Positions 1-7,167 of a stretch of DNA of 27,133 bases are shown here, in pieces. Each line of letters begins with the position of its first letter. Position 1 is the stretch's first letter. A model generated the notes under the pieces. The model was given only the letters and a program-made list of their open reading frames with translations. It did no database searches and had not been told where the DNA came from. Source of the stretch: Acidobacteriota bacterium (lineage in GTDB: Bacteria; Acidobacteriota; Blastocatellia; Pyrinomonadales; Pyrinomonadaceae). The position numbers and the translations under genes were made by a program. The stretch covers positions 1-27,133 of the forward strand of contig JAEWBM010000187.1 in the NCBI GenBank assembly GCA_023391155.1. The letters run 5' to 3'.

Positions 1-93
1 AAGGATGAAACGATCCTTTATCAGCTCCGCCAGACGCTCGGGTTTAATACATCGTCCGCAGAACAGAATCAGGGTGGGCAGTCAGAGACCTAA
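1..93 (+). CDS. 3' end of an upstream gene, possibly tssA (partial)
   Basis: Frame 1 is open from the first base and gives 30 residues, starting KDETILYQLRQTLGF and ending in a polar tail (Q/N/G/S/E/T), then a TAA stop at 91-93. It lies 72 bp upstream of tssB on the same strand, so it is probably the preceding T6SS gene. The pattern of an acidic residue followed by a short helix ending in LG(F/I) resembles the C-terminus of ImpA/TssA proteins, the baseplate cap and sheath-priming factor. The piece is too short to prove this, and another T6SS gene is equally possible. It also fails to reach the usual minimum length for an ORF call, so the reading frame itself is only moderately certain. Confidence 0.5.
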   Translation, partial: KDETILYQLRQTLGFNTSSAEQNQGGQSET

Positions 94-165
94 GGGTGTA
101 CGCAGCGGCGTTTTCCGTGTGTGGTTCACACTGGGATCAATTCACTAACAGAAGGAGAAAAGTAA

Positions 166-678
166 ATGCCAACAAAAGAAAGTTTACAGCATAAGATCGA
201 CCGGGTGCGTCCGCCGCGGGTTCAGATAACATACGATGTCGAGGTGGGCGGTGCGATCGAACTCAAAGAACTCCCGTTCGTCATCGGTGTTATGGGCGAC
301 TTCGTCGGTAAGCCCGAAGACCCGCTTCCGGCTTTCAAGAACCGTAAGTTCGTCGAGGTCGACCCGGATAACTTTAACCAGGTGCTCGCGGGCATGAAAC
401 CCCGCCTCGCCTACACCATCGACAACAAGCTGCAGGACGACGGCAGCAAGATGGGCGTCGAACTCAAATTCAACAGCATTGAAGATTTTGAGCCCGACCA
501 GGTCGCTCAACAGGTCGAGCCGCTCCGCAAGCTTGTCGAGGCTCGGCAAAAACTCGCCGACCTTCGCTCAAAGATGGACGGCAACGAAAAGCTTGAAACA
601 TTGCTCGAGGACGTCATCGGCAGCGCCGATAAGCAAAAGGAACTTAGCGATGCGCTCGGGATCGGGAAGGAGGAATAA
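166..678 (+). CDS. tssB: T6SS contractile sheath small subunit TssB (VipA)
   Basis: TssB pairs with TssC to build the cytoplasmic contractile sheath that drives the Hcp tube out of the cell. The 170-residue length is normal for the family. The N-terminal half carries the family hallmarks: the strand RVQITYDVE (residues 18-26), ELPFVIGVMGDF (35-46) and FVEVDPDNF (62-70). The C-terminal third is a charged helix rich in Leu, Lys and Glu that in VipA packs against VipB. The start is set by a strong Shine-Dalgarno AGAAGGAG just upstream of ATG 166. tssC follows after only 5 bp, as is usual for this obligate pair, so the two are almost certainly co-transcribed and translated together. No truncation or unusual residue is seen. 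The assignment is very secure. Confidence 0.97.
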   Translation: MPTKESLQHKIDRVRPPRVQITYDVEVGGAIELKELPFVIGVMGDFVGKPEDPLPAFKNRKFVEVDPDNFNQVLAGMKPRLAYTIDNKLQDDGSKMGVELKFNSIEDFEPDQVAQQVEPLRKLVEARQKLADLRSKMDGNEKLETLLEDVIGSADKQKELSDALGIGKEE

Positions 679-683
679 CACCT

Positions 684-2171
684 ATGGCAACACAGAAAGC
701 AGACAAGGCCGCCGCTGAAGCGGTCGAAACCCAAGAGGAGGTCAGCTTACTTGACAAGATCCTGACCGACGGCAAAATGGCACGCGATGATTTTCAGAAA
801 GAGCGTGCCAAGGACATGATCGGCGAGTTTGTTCAACAGGTCATGAGCGGTGAGCTCACTATGACCAAGAACATGGATGTCGCCATCAACGCTCGTATCG
901 CTGAGATCGACCGTCTCATCTCTGCGCAGATGAACGAGATCATGCATCACGAGGAGTTCCAAAAGCTCGAGGGCTCCTGGCGCGGGCTTCATCACCTGCT
1001 CAAGAACACCCTCACCGGGCCCCAACTCAAGATCCGCGTCATGAGCGTGACCAAAAAAGAGCTTCTCAAGGATTTCGAACGCGCACTCGAGTTCGATCAA
1101 TCCACGCTCTTTAAGAAGATCTACGAGGACGAGTACGGAACCTTCGGCGGAGCTCCCTACGGCGCTCTCATCGGCGATTTCGAATTCGGCAATCATCCGC
1201 AGGATATGGCCCTGCTCGAAAAGGTCTCTGAGGTCGCTGCGGCGGCCCACGCACCATTTCTCAGTGCCGCTTCAGCCGACCTTTTCGGCTGGGATACTTT
1301 CGGTGAGATGACCGAGGTCCGCGATATCACCAAGATCTTCGAACGGGCTGAGTACATGAAATGGCGCAGCTTCCGCGATTCCGAAGATTCGCGTTACGTC
1401 GGCCTTACGCTTCCTCACGTTCTTATGCGTGAGCCCTATGGCGCGGCAACAAAACCGACCGAGACCTTCCGCTTTGAAGAAGACGTCGACGGCACTGACC
1501 ACAAGAAATACCTGTGGGGCAATGCCGCTTACGCTCTTGGCACCCGGCTGACCGAGGCATTTTCGATGCACGGCTGGTGCGTCGCCATTCGCGGTGTCGA
1601 GGGCGGCGGCCTTGTGCAGGGCCTTCCGACCCACACCTTTGAGACCGATGAAGGCGAGGTCGCGATGAAGTGCCCCACCGAGGTCGCTATCACCGATCGC
1701 CGTGAGAAGGAATTCTCCGACAACGGCTTCATCCCGCTGGTTCACTGTAAGGGAACGGATTATGCCGCTTTCTTCGCGACTCAGTCGGCGAATAAGCCAA
1801 AGAAATACGACACCGACGCGGCTAACGCCAACGCTCGGCTCTCGTCGCAGCTGCAGTACATCTTTGCCGTATCGCGATTTGCCCACTATCTCAAATCGAT
1901 GATGCGTGACAAGATCGGCTCCTTTATGTCCCAGAAAGAGGCCGAGATGTTCCTCAACAAATGGATCTCTAAGTATGTTCTCGAGAACGACGTTGCACCG
2001 GCATCGCAAAAGGCGAAATATCCGCTTCGCGAAGCTCGCGTGGACGTGGCAGAGATCCCCGGCAAGCCGGGCTGTTACCGTGCCGTCGCCTTCCTGCGGC
2101 CTCACTTCCAGCTTGACGAGCTTTCGGTGAGCCTGCGGCTGGTGGCAGACCTTCCGCCGCCTGCGAAGTAA
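684..2171 (+). CDS. tssC: T6SS contractile sheath large subunit TssC (VipB)
   Basis: TssC is the large sheath protein; it interlocks with TssB into a helical sheath around the Hcp tube, and its N-terminal region is recognised by ClpV after contraction. At 495 residues it is full length. Visible family signatures are LEGSWRGLHHL (95-105), the block FKKIYEDEYGTFGG (143-156) leading into YGALIGDFEF (159-168), and the C-terminal FLRPHFQLDELSVSLRLVA block. The ATG at 684 follows GGAAGGAGG, a near-perfect ribosome binding site lying inside the end of tssB, which implies tight coupling. About 170 bp without a gene follow before hcp. The identification is secure and nothing departs from the family. 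Confidence 0.98.
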   Translation: MATQKADKAAAEAVETQEEVSLLDKILTDGKMARDDFQKERAKDMIGEFVQQVMSGELTMTKNMDVAINARIAEIDRLISAQMNEIMHHEEFQKLEGSWRGLHHLLKNTLTGPQLKIRVMSVTKKELLKDFERALEFDQSTLFKKIYEDEYGTFGGAPYGALIGDFEFGNHPQDMALLEKVSEVAAAAHAPFLSAASADLFGWDTFGEMTEVRDITKIFERAEYMKWRSFRDSEDSRYVGLTLPHVLMREPYGAATKPTETFRFEEDVDGTDHKKYLWGNAAYALGTRLTEAFSMHGWCVAIRGVEGGGLVQGLPTHTFETDEGEVAMKCPTEVAITDRREKEFSDNGFIPLVHCKGTDYAAFFATQSANKPKKYDTDAANANARLSSQLQYIFAVSRFAHYLKSMMRDKIGSFMSQKEAEMFLNKWISKYVLENDVAPASQKAKYPLREARVDVAEIPGKPGCYRAVAFLRPHFQLDELSVSLRLVADLPPPAK

Positions 2172-2338
2172 GAGTTGAGGGAGTTGGTAATTTCTCCTTA
2201 ATTTGGCAAAAGAAGGCTTTCGGGACGTCTTGTTACTGTAAGCGAGTAGGTTGCGAAAACGGAGTCGGAACGAAAGCCTACAAATCACCTGTTTAGAGAC
2301 AGGCAATTTTAGGAAATCAAAAGGAGCAAAAGATAAAA
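2172..2338 (+). promoter_or_regulatory. structured leader between tssC and hcp
   Basis: No gene is seen in these 167 bases. They contain a 9-bp inverted repeat (2214-2222 AGGCTTTCG with 2271-2279 CGAAAGCCT, 48 bases apart) and a smaller hairpin CCTGT/ACAGG (2288-2303) followed by CAATTTT, directly before the hcp ribosome binding site AAAGGAG. Hcp is needed in large amounts and often has extra transcription or processing signals. Whether this stretch is a promoter, an mRNA-stabilising 5' leader or a weak terminator cannot be settled by reading; no convincing -35/-10 pair was found. Confidence 0.3.
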
Positions 2339-2839
2339 ATGGCAAGTGCAGATTATTATTTGAAGATCGATACTATCGAAGGTGAGTCGGAAGCAACTGG
2401 ATTTGAAAAGCAGATGCAGATCGAATCGTGGTCCTTCGGGGCGGCAAACGCGGGTTCGTCCATTCAGGGTACGGGCCTCGGCGCCGGCAAGGTAAGCCTT
2501 CAGGACTTTCACTTTGTTGTTCAGAACGGCAAGGCTTCGCCGCAGCTGTTCCTGGCTTGTGCTAAGGGTAACCATATTCCCCAGGCGATCCTTAGCTGCC
2601 GCAAGACCGGCGGTGACGGCAGCCCCTTCACCTATACAAAGGTGACCTTCGGCGATATCGTTATCTCGTCGTTCCAGACCGGCGGTTCGAACGGTTCGAG
2701 CATTCTGCCCATGGAACAGATCTCGTTCAACTTCACGAACATTACGTTCGAGTACTTCCAGCAGAAGCAGGACGGTACCGTCGCGCTGACCAACACGACC
2801 TCGTACGACATCAAGAAGGTCGTCGGCGAAGGAGCCTAA
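2339..2839 (+). CDS. hcp: T6SS tube protein Hcp (TssD)
   Basis: Hcp forms hexameric rings that stack into the inner tube of the T6SS and can carry small effectors in its lumen. The 166 residues match the usual size. The N-terminus YYLKIDTIEGES, the ESWSFG block (residues 29-34), KVSLQDFHFV and the final strand with ITFEYF are typical of the Hcp1 family (PF05638). ATG 2339 is preceded by AAAGGAG at a good distance. The gene stands apart from its neighbours: a structured leader lies upstream and two terminator-like hairpins follow, as expected for a product needed in far higher copy than the baseplate proteins encoded next. No C-terminal effector extension is present. Confidence 0.97.
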   Translation: MASADYYLKIDTIEGESEATGFEKQMQIESWSFGAANAGSSIQGTGLGAGKVSLQDFHFVVQNGKASPQLFLACAKGNHIPQAILSCRKTGGDGSPFTYTKVTFGDIVISSFQTGGSNGSSILPMEQISFNFTNITFEYFQQKQDGTVALTNTTSYDIKKVVGEGA

Positions 2840-2854
2840 TTGTTCACCCCTTGC

Positions 2855-2898
2855 CTTCGTGCCGGCCCACCGGGTTCGGCACGAAGCATTTTTGGTTT
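2855..2898 (+). terminator. hairpin terminator 1 after hcp
   Basis: A perfect 10-bp stem is formed by CTTCGTGCCG (2855-2864) and CGGCACGAAG (2877-2886) with a 12-base loop, followed by ATTTTTGGTTTT. It is a good intrinsic terminator on the + strand, 16 bases after the hcp stop codon, and probably ends most hcp transcripts. Confidence 0.75.
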
Positions 2899-2902
2899 TA
2901 CG

Positions 2903-2934
2903 GTTCCCGCCCACAAAGCGGGAACATTATTTTC
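2903..2934 (+). terminator. hairpin terminator 2 after hcp
   Basis: A perfect 8-bp stem GTTCCCGC (2903-2910) / GCGGGAAC (2918-2925) with a 7-base loop is followed by the T-rich ATTATTTTC. It directly follows the first hairpin and ends 12-20 bases before the tssE start codon. It may be a second terminator or a 3'-end stabiliser; the U-tract is weaker than that of the first. Confidence 0.5.
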
Positions 2935-2945
2935 TGTAAGCTCAT

Positions 2946-3434
2946 ATGTCACGTCGCGATCTTGAAACCCGTGTAACGCCGTCGGTTCTCGATCGCCTTA
3001 TTGATTACGAGCCCCGGCAATCGCAAGAGCCGCCCAAGTCACGTTCGACGTCTCTCGCCGAATTGAAACAGGCGGTCCGCCGCGATCTTGAATGGCTGCT
3101 GAATACGCGTTGCCATTTAGAAGAGATCGACGATAAGCTCGCCGAGGCCCCGCGCTCGGTCGCGTTCTTCGGCCTGCCGGATTTCACCGCCGTCAGCGTG
3201 CGCAGCCACATCGAGCAGAAACGAATGAAAACGGCGATCGAAGACGCGATCCGTATCTTCGAACCTCGGTTCATGAATTTGAACGTCACACTTGAACCGA
3301 TAGATAATATCGACCGCCAGCTGCGATTCAAGATCGAGGCCACTCTCGATATCGAACCGACGCCCGAACCGATAGTGTTCGACTCCATCCTCGAACCCGG
3401 AAGCGGCGGTTTTTCGGTCGAAGAGTCGATGTAA
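2946..3434 (+). CDS. tssE: T6SS baseplate subunit TssE (gp25-like)
   Basis: TssE is a wedge component of the T6SS baseplate, homologous to phage T4 gp25, and starts sheath polymerisation. Its signature is RDLEWLLNTR (residues 46-55), the conserved helix of the GPW/gp25 family. The N-terminal PSVLDRLID (12-20) is also typical. The length of 162 residues is normal. The ATG has no recognisable Shine-Dalgarno sequence and sits 20 bases after the hairpins that follow hcp, so both transcription and translation of tssE should be much lower than for hcp. This fits the few copies needed per baseplate. A strong ribosome binding site for the next gene, the lipase, follows. Confidence 0.95.
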   Translation: MSRRDLETRVTPSVLDRLIDYEPRQSQEPPKSRSTSLAELKQAVRRDLEWLLNTRCHLEEIDDKLAEAPRSVAFFGLPDFTAVSVRSHIEQKRMKTAIEDAIRIFEPRFMNLNVTLEPIDNIDRQLRFKIEATLDIEPTPEPIVFDSILEPGSGGFSVEESM

Positions 3435-3475
3435 TAGCCCCCGGCCCCTAACCCGGCCGAAACAGGAGAAAAACT

Positions 3476-4093
3476 ATGTCAGCCGCACCTAGACTAAGTT
3501 TTGAAGAGACCAAGGGAGCCTGCCACCTTGCCTACGACGGTGAGGCGGGCGAACGCTACAATTTTGCGGGAGGAAAGGTCTGGACCATCGCCCAGGCTAT
3601 CGCAACCCGAATGACGGGTTTCAAGGCGATTGTGATGACCTGCTCCGATGCCGATTTTACTGTCCTCTCATTTGCCGGGACGGATTCCCTGCTCGATGTG
3701 GCCGTGGATATCGCACAGATCACCTCCGAGGTACCGCTGCAATATCATCAGGCGCTCCTGCTGACCAGCAGGCTGCAAAGTCAGTATCGCAACCTGTTCC
3801 TCTGCGGGCATTCCCTTGGCGGAGGCTTGGCTGCATATTCATCTGTCGCGACCCGCGTCCCGGCCAATACGGTAAACCCCGCACCCTTGGTGCGTGCCGC
3901 GAATGCACACACACTTTTCGGCAACAACGACCAGATCGTGAATTATATTGCCGGCGGCAGCGAGTTCGTAAGCTCGTCCATCGGGCGAAATCCCGGACGG
4001 GATGTGCGTGTCTCGGCCAGCGGCAATTGGTTCACCCGGCACAGCATTTCGAATGTCGCACCCGGAGTGCCGCTCCCGACGCCCGCGCATTAA
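3476..4093 (+). CDS. class-3-lipase-like alpha/beta hydrolase, candidate T6SS effector
   Basis: The 205-residue product carries the lipase elbow LFLCGHSLGGGLAAY with nucleophile Ser113. A plausible triad is completed by Asp152 in GNNDQIVNYI and His189 in WFTRHSIS, and FAGTDSLLDV (residues 66-75) matches the oxyanion strand of class-3 lipases. NPAP (134-137) corresponds to the short motif found after the elbow in this family. There is no signal peptide or membrane helix, so secretion would need the T6SS. It has a strong ribosome binding site (AGGAGA, 7 bases before ATG 3476) and lies between tssE and tssF. Lipases near T6SS genes are often Tle-type phospholipase effectors, but this one is small, has no PAAR/Rhs/MIX part and no adjacent immunity gene. 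It could also be an accessory enzyme. The hydrolase call is firm; the effector role is inferred. Confidence 0.8.
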   Translation: MSAAPRLSFEETKGACHLAYDGEAGERYNFAGGKVWTIAQAIATRMTGFKAIVMTCSDADFTVLSFAGTDSLLDVAVDIAQITSEVPLQYHQALLLTSRLQSQYRNLFLCGHSLGGGLAAYSSVATRVPANTVNPAPLVRAANAHTLFGNNDQIVNYIAGGSEFVSSSIGRNPGRDVRVSASGNWFTRHSISNVAPGVPLPTPAH

Positions 4094-4111
4094 GCGCGTA
4101 TTTGTTTTTTT
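4084..4111 (+). terminator. short hairpin with T-tract at the end of the lipase gene
   Basis: CGCGC (4084-4088) and GCGCG (4094-4098) form a 5-bp GC-only stem around the loop ATTAA, which contains the lipase stop codon. TATTTGTTTTTTT follows. The shape is that of a compact intrinsic terminator, but tssF starts only 6 bases later, so it may act as a partial attenuator. The stem is short and termination efficiency is uncertain. Confidence 0.4.
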
Positions 4112-4116
4112 AAATA

Positions 4117-6009
4117 ATGCGAGACGAACTTCTAGGATACTACGAGCGTGAGCTGGTCTTTCTGCGCCGCATGGGCGCCGAATTCGCGCGCAAGTACCCG
4201 AAGATCGCCAGCCGCCTTCTGCTCGACGGCGAAAAGATCGAGGATCCGCACGTCGAGCGGATGATCGAATCCTTCGCCTTCCTCACCGGCCGCGTTGGCC
4301 TCAAGCTTGACGATGAACTCCCCGAGATCACCGAATCGTTCATCAATCTTCTTTATCCGCATTATCTCGCCCCGATCCCGTCGATGGCCATCGCCGAGTT
4401 CAGCTTCGGCTCGCCCAACGACAAGATAACCGCGGCACAGTTGCTGCCCCGGGGAGCAAAGCTTAATTCCCGGCCGGTCGATGGAACGCCGTGTCAGTTT
4501 CGATCCGCGTACGATGTTCAGTTGTTGCCGGTCGAGATCGAATCGGCCGCTCTCGAATCGCCCGCACCGAAAAATTCTCAGGGCCGTTACGCCGATGCCG
4601 TGATCCGCCTGACGATGAAGTGCTACGGCGGAGCAAACCTTCACGAGATCAAGGTCGCCGAGACCGACAGCCCTCCCGAGTTCTTTCGGTTCTATCTGGA
4701 TGGCGATCCGCAGCTCGTTTTCCCGCTTTACGAGATCATCTTTAACCGCTCGGTTTCCGTTGAGATCCGCCCGCGCGAGACTCCGCTCGGCGATCAGACA
4801 ATGAAGACCCTCACCGGGATCCAGCTAAGGCTTCCGGATCCGGTTAAGCTTTCCGCCGAGGAGGCGATCCGGCAAGTGGGCTTTACAGATGAACAAAGCG
4901 TTCTTCCCTATACGGACCGTTCTTTCAAGGGCTATCGCCTGCTTTCCGAATATTTCGCCTTCCCTTATAAATTTCTGTTTTTTGATATTTACGGGATCGA
5001 TAAAGCGGTCGCGGCCAAGTTCGGCGGCTATTTCGACATTTTAATTCACCTAAAGGATGTGACGCCGCCGATCGCACCGGTCGTTAGCGAAACGTTTCGC
5101 CTCGGCTGCACGCCGGTGATCAACCTTTTTCAACGTCTGGCCGATCCGCTTTACGTGTCGCAGCACACGTACGAGTATCACATCATCCCGGATATCCATC
5201 GCCAGGCGACGACCGAGATATATTCGATCGACAACGTCTATACGTCCGATCCCCGCAGCGGTACCGTGCGTGAATTTTCGCCGTTCTATTCTCTCCGCCA
5301 TTCCTATGGCGAACAGGCCGAGCGGTCGTTTTGGTACGCGAACCGTCGTGGTTCGCAGCGTCCCGACGATGAGGGCACCGAGATCTTTATGTCGCTCGTG
5401 GATGCCAACTTCAGCCCGCACGTCCCTGCTGTCGAGGTATTGAACGTCAAGGCCACCTGCACCAACCGCGACCTCCCGGCACGGCTTCCCTTCGGCGGTA
5501 AGGACAGCGATTTTGAGGTCGAGGGCACGGCCCTGATCTCCCGCGTCCGCTGCCTCACAAAGCCGACCGAGACGATCCGTCCGCCCCGCCGCCGCGGCCT
5601 GCAGTGGCGGCTGATCTCGCACCTCAATTTGAACTTTTTGTCGCTGGTGAACGGCGAGGGCGGCAGCCCTGAGGCGCTGCAGGAGATCCTGCATCTATAT
5701 AACTTTAACGACTCGTCCGTGACCCGCAAACAGATCCTCGGTATAAAGAGCGTCAACGCCCGAAAAGCGGTCCGCCAGATCGGAGATCGTGTCGGCGCCG
5801 GATTTGTCCGCGGGTTGGAAACGACCATCACGCTTGACGAGGAACAGTTCGTCGGCAGCAGTATGTTCCTTTTCGCCTGCGTGCTTGACCGTTTTCTCAG
5901 CCTTTACACATCGCTGAATTCTTTTAATCAGATGGTCCTCCGCTCCGAGCAGCGTGAAGAGGACGTAAAGGCATTTCCGCCCCGGACGGGCGACCAGTTT
6001 CTTTTGTGA
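4117..6009 (+). CDS. tssF: T6SS baseplate subunit TssF (VasA/ImpG)
   Basis: TssF forms the baseplate wedge with TssG, TssE and TssK. The N-terminus is diagnostic: YYERELVFLRRMGAEFARKY (8-27) followed by a DPHVERMIESFAFL block. The centre has the FAFPYKFLFFD-type motif, and the C-terminus carries the FLFACVLDRFLSLYTSLNSF helix of this family. The 630-residue length is typical. ATG 4117 has no Shine-Dalgarno sequence; the preceding bases are a T-tract after a short hairpin. Low translation would suit a protein needed at two copies per wedge. tssG follows after 90 bp. The call is secure. Confidence 0.97.
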   Translation: MRDELLGYYERELVFLRRMGAEFARKYPKIASRLLLDGEKIEDPHVERMIESFAFLTGRVGLKLDDELPEITESFINLLYPHYLAPIPSMAIAEFSFGSPNDKITAAQLLPRGAKLNSRPVDGTPCQFRSAYDVQLLPVEIESAALESPAPKNSQGRYADAVIRLTMKCYGGANLHEIKVAETDSPPEFFRFYLDGDPQLVFPLYEIIFNRSVSVEIRPRETPLGDQTMKTLTGIQLRLPDPVKLSAEEAIRQVGFTDEQSVLPYTDRSFKGYRLLSEYFAFPYKFLFFDIYGIDKAVAAKFGGYFDILIHLKDVTPPIAPVVSETFRLGCTPVINLFQRLADPLYVSQHTYEYHIIPDIHRQATTEIYSIDNVYTSDPRSGTVREFSPFYSLRHSYGEQAERSFWYANRRGSQRPDDEGTEIFMSLVDANFSPHVPAVEVLNVKATCTNRDLPARLPFGGKDSDFEVEGTALISRVRCLTKPTETIRPPRRRGLQWRLISHLNLNFLSLVNGEGGSPEALQEILHLYNFNDSSVTRKQILGIKSVNARKAVRQIGDRVGAGFVRGLETTITLDEEQFVGSSMFLFACVLDRFLSLYTSLNSFNQMVLRSEQREEDVKAFPPRTGDQFLL

Positions 6010-6099
6010 CCGTCGGGCCCTTCACCCGGGGCCTTTGTATAAATTCGGTATTGATTCCCGGCCCTGAAACGCCGGTTATCGATAAGTGTCCGCCAAGCA

Positions 6100-7113
6100 A
6101 TGAGCGAGCGCAGCGTAAAACAAGAGTTGGTCGAGGAGCCGTACCGCTTCGATTTCTTTCAAGCCGTACGTCTTCTCGCCGCCATCTTTCCCGCCGACAA
6201 AGCGGTCGGCGGTGACGGACTCCCTAATGAGGAACCCGTCCGCTTTCGCTCAAATGTCACGCTCGATTTTCCCCCGAGCGAGATACAGCGTATTGCTGAG
6301 TTCCGCGACGAGTTGACCGACAAGGAACGGCTCGAGATGGTCGTCAACTTTATGGGCATGGTCGGCGCCAGCGGCGTTCTACCCATCCATTACACTGAGC
6401 TCGTTCTCGACCGCATTCGCCACCGCGACTCCGCGATGTGGGCGTTTCTCGACATTTTTACCCACCGCTCGGTATCGATGTTCTTCCGTGCCTGGGCGAA
6501 ATACCGGTTCCCCGTCGCCTACGAACGCGGCGACGATGAGTTCACCTCGTACCTTTTCGACCTTGCCGGGCTCGGCACGCCGGGCCTCCGCGGCCGGATG
6601 GGTTTCGACGACGAGGCATTGCTCCCGTATCTCGGCCTCATCTCCCAAAAGCCGCATTCCGCAAGCGCACTCGCCGGCACGCTGGCGGATTTCTTTGGCA
6701 TAAAGGTCCGCGTGCTTCAGTTCTTCGGCCAGTGGCTTCAGCTTACTAAAAGCGATATCACGCACCTCGGATTAAAGAATAGTACGCTCTCGCGCACCGC
6801 GCTTGTCGGCACCCGCGTGTGGGACCAGCGTTCGAAGTTTCGCGTCCGGCTCGGCCCGCTCCCTTTCAACAAGTTCCAGGCGTTTCTGCCCACGGGGACC
6901 GCCCATCAACCGCTCCGGTCGTTGATCAAGTTTATGTCGGGGCTCGAGTATGATTTCGACGTCCAGCTTTGCCTTGAGGCACGCCAAGTACCCAGCCTCG
7001 TTCTCACGACCCGTGCGATACGGCGGCCGATGCTCGGTTGGACTACATGGCTTAAAACAAAACCTTTCGCACAAGACGATGACCAGGTGGTCCTGGGAAT
7101 GGAGACAGATTAG
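6100..7113 (+). CDS. tssG: T6SS baseplate subunit TssG (VasB/ImpH)
   Basis: TssG is the baseplate wedge protein that holds two TssF copies together and links to the spike hub. Family signs include EEPYRFDFFQAVRLL (residues 12-26), PVRFRSNVTLDFPPSEI and NFMGMVGASGVLPIHYTEL, plus the central DIFTHRSVSMFFRAW segment. At 337 residues it is full length. The annotated ATG 6100 lacks a clear ribosome binding site, as do tssE and tssF, whereas tssB, tssC, hcp, the lipase and clpV all have strong ones. The 90-bp gap from tssF contains an imperfect GGCCC/GGGCC hairpin near 6016-6033 without a T-tract. clpV follows after 54 bp, so co-transcription is likely. Confidence 0.96.
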   Translation: MSERSVKQELVEEPYRFDFFQAVRLLAAIFPADKAVGGDGLPNEEPVRFRSNVTLDFPPSEIQRIAEFRDELTDKERLEMVVNFMGMVGASGVLPIHYTELVLDRIRHRDSAMWAFLDIFTHRSVSMFFRAWAKYRFPVAYERGDDEFTSYLFDLAGLGTPGLRGRMGFDDEALLPYLGLISQKPHSASALAGTLADFFGIKVRVLQFFGQWLQLTKSDITHLGLKNSTLSRTALVGTRVWDQRSKFRVRLGPLPFNKFQAFLPTGTAHQPLRSLIKFMSGLEYDFDVQLCLEARQVPSLVLTTRAIRRPMLGWTTWLKTKPFAQDDDQVVLGMETD

Positions 7114-7167
7114 AGCGTCCGCCGCCCGCGAACGTGCGGACCGGATCTCAACAAGAGGAGAAATGTT

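Noticed and set aside
119..131. GTGTG/CACAC hairpin upstream of tssB
   Set aside because: The 5-bp stem with a 3-base loop and no T-tract is too weak to call a regulatory element.
1272..2345. 357-codon open frame on the minus strand opposite tssC
   Set aside because: It is a shadow of the tssC codon pattern; the protein is Arg/Leu-rich without any domain and tssC on the other strand is unmistakable.
6016..6033. GGCCC/GGGCC hairpin between tssF and tssG
   Set aside because: Short stem without a T-tract; expected by chance in GC-rich DNA.
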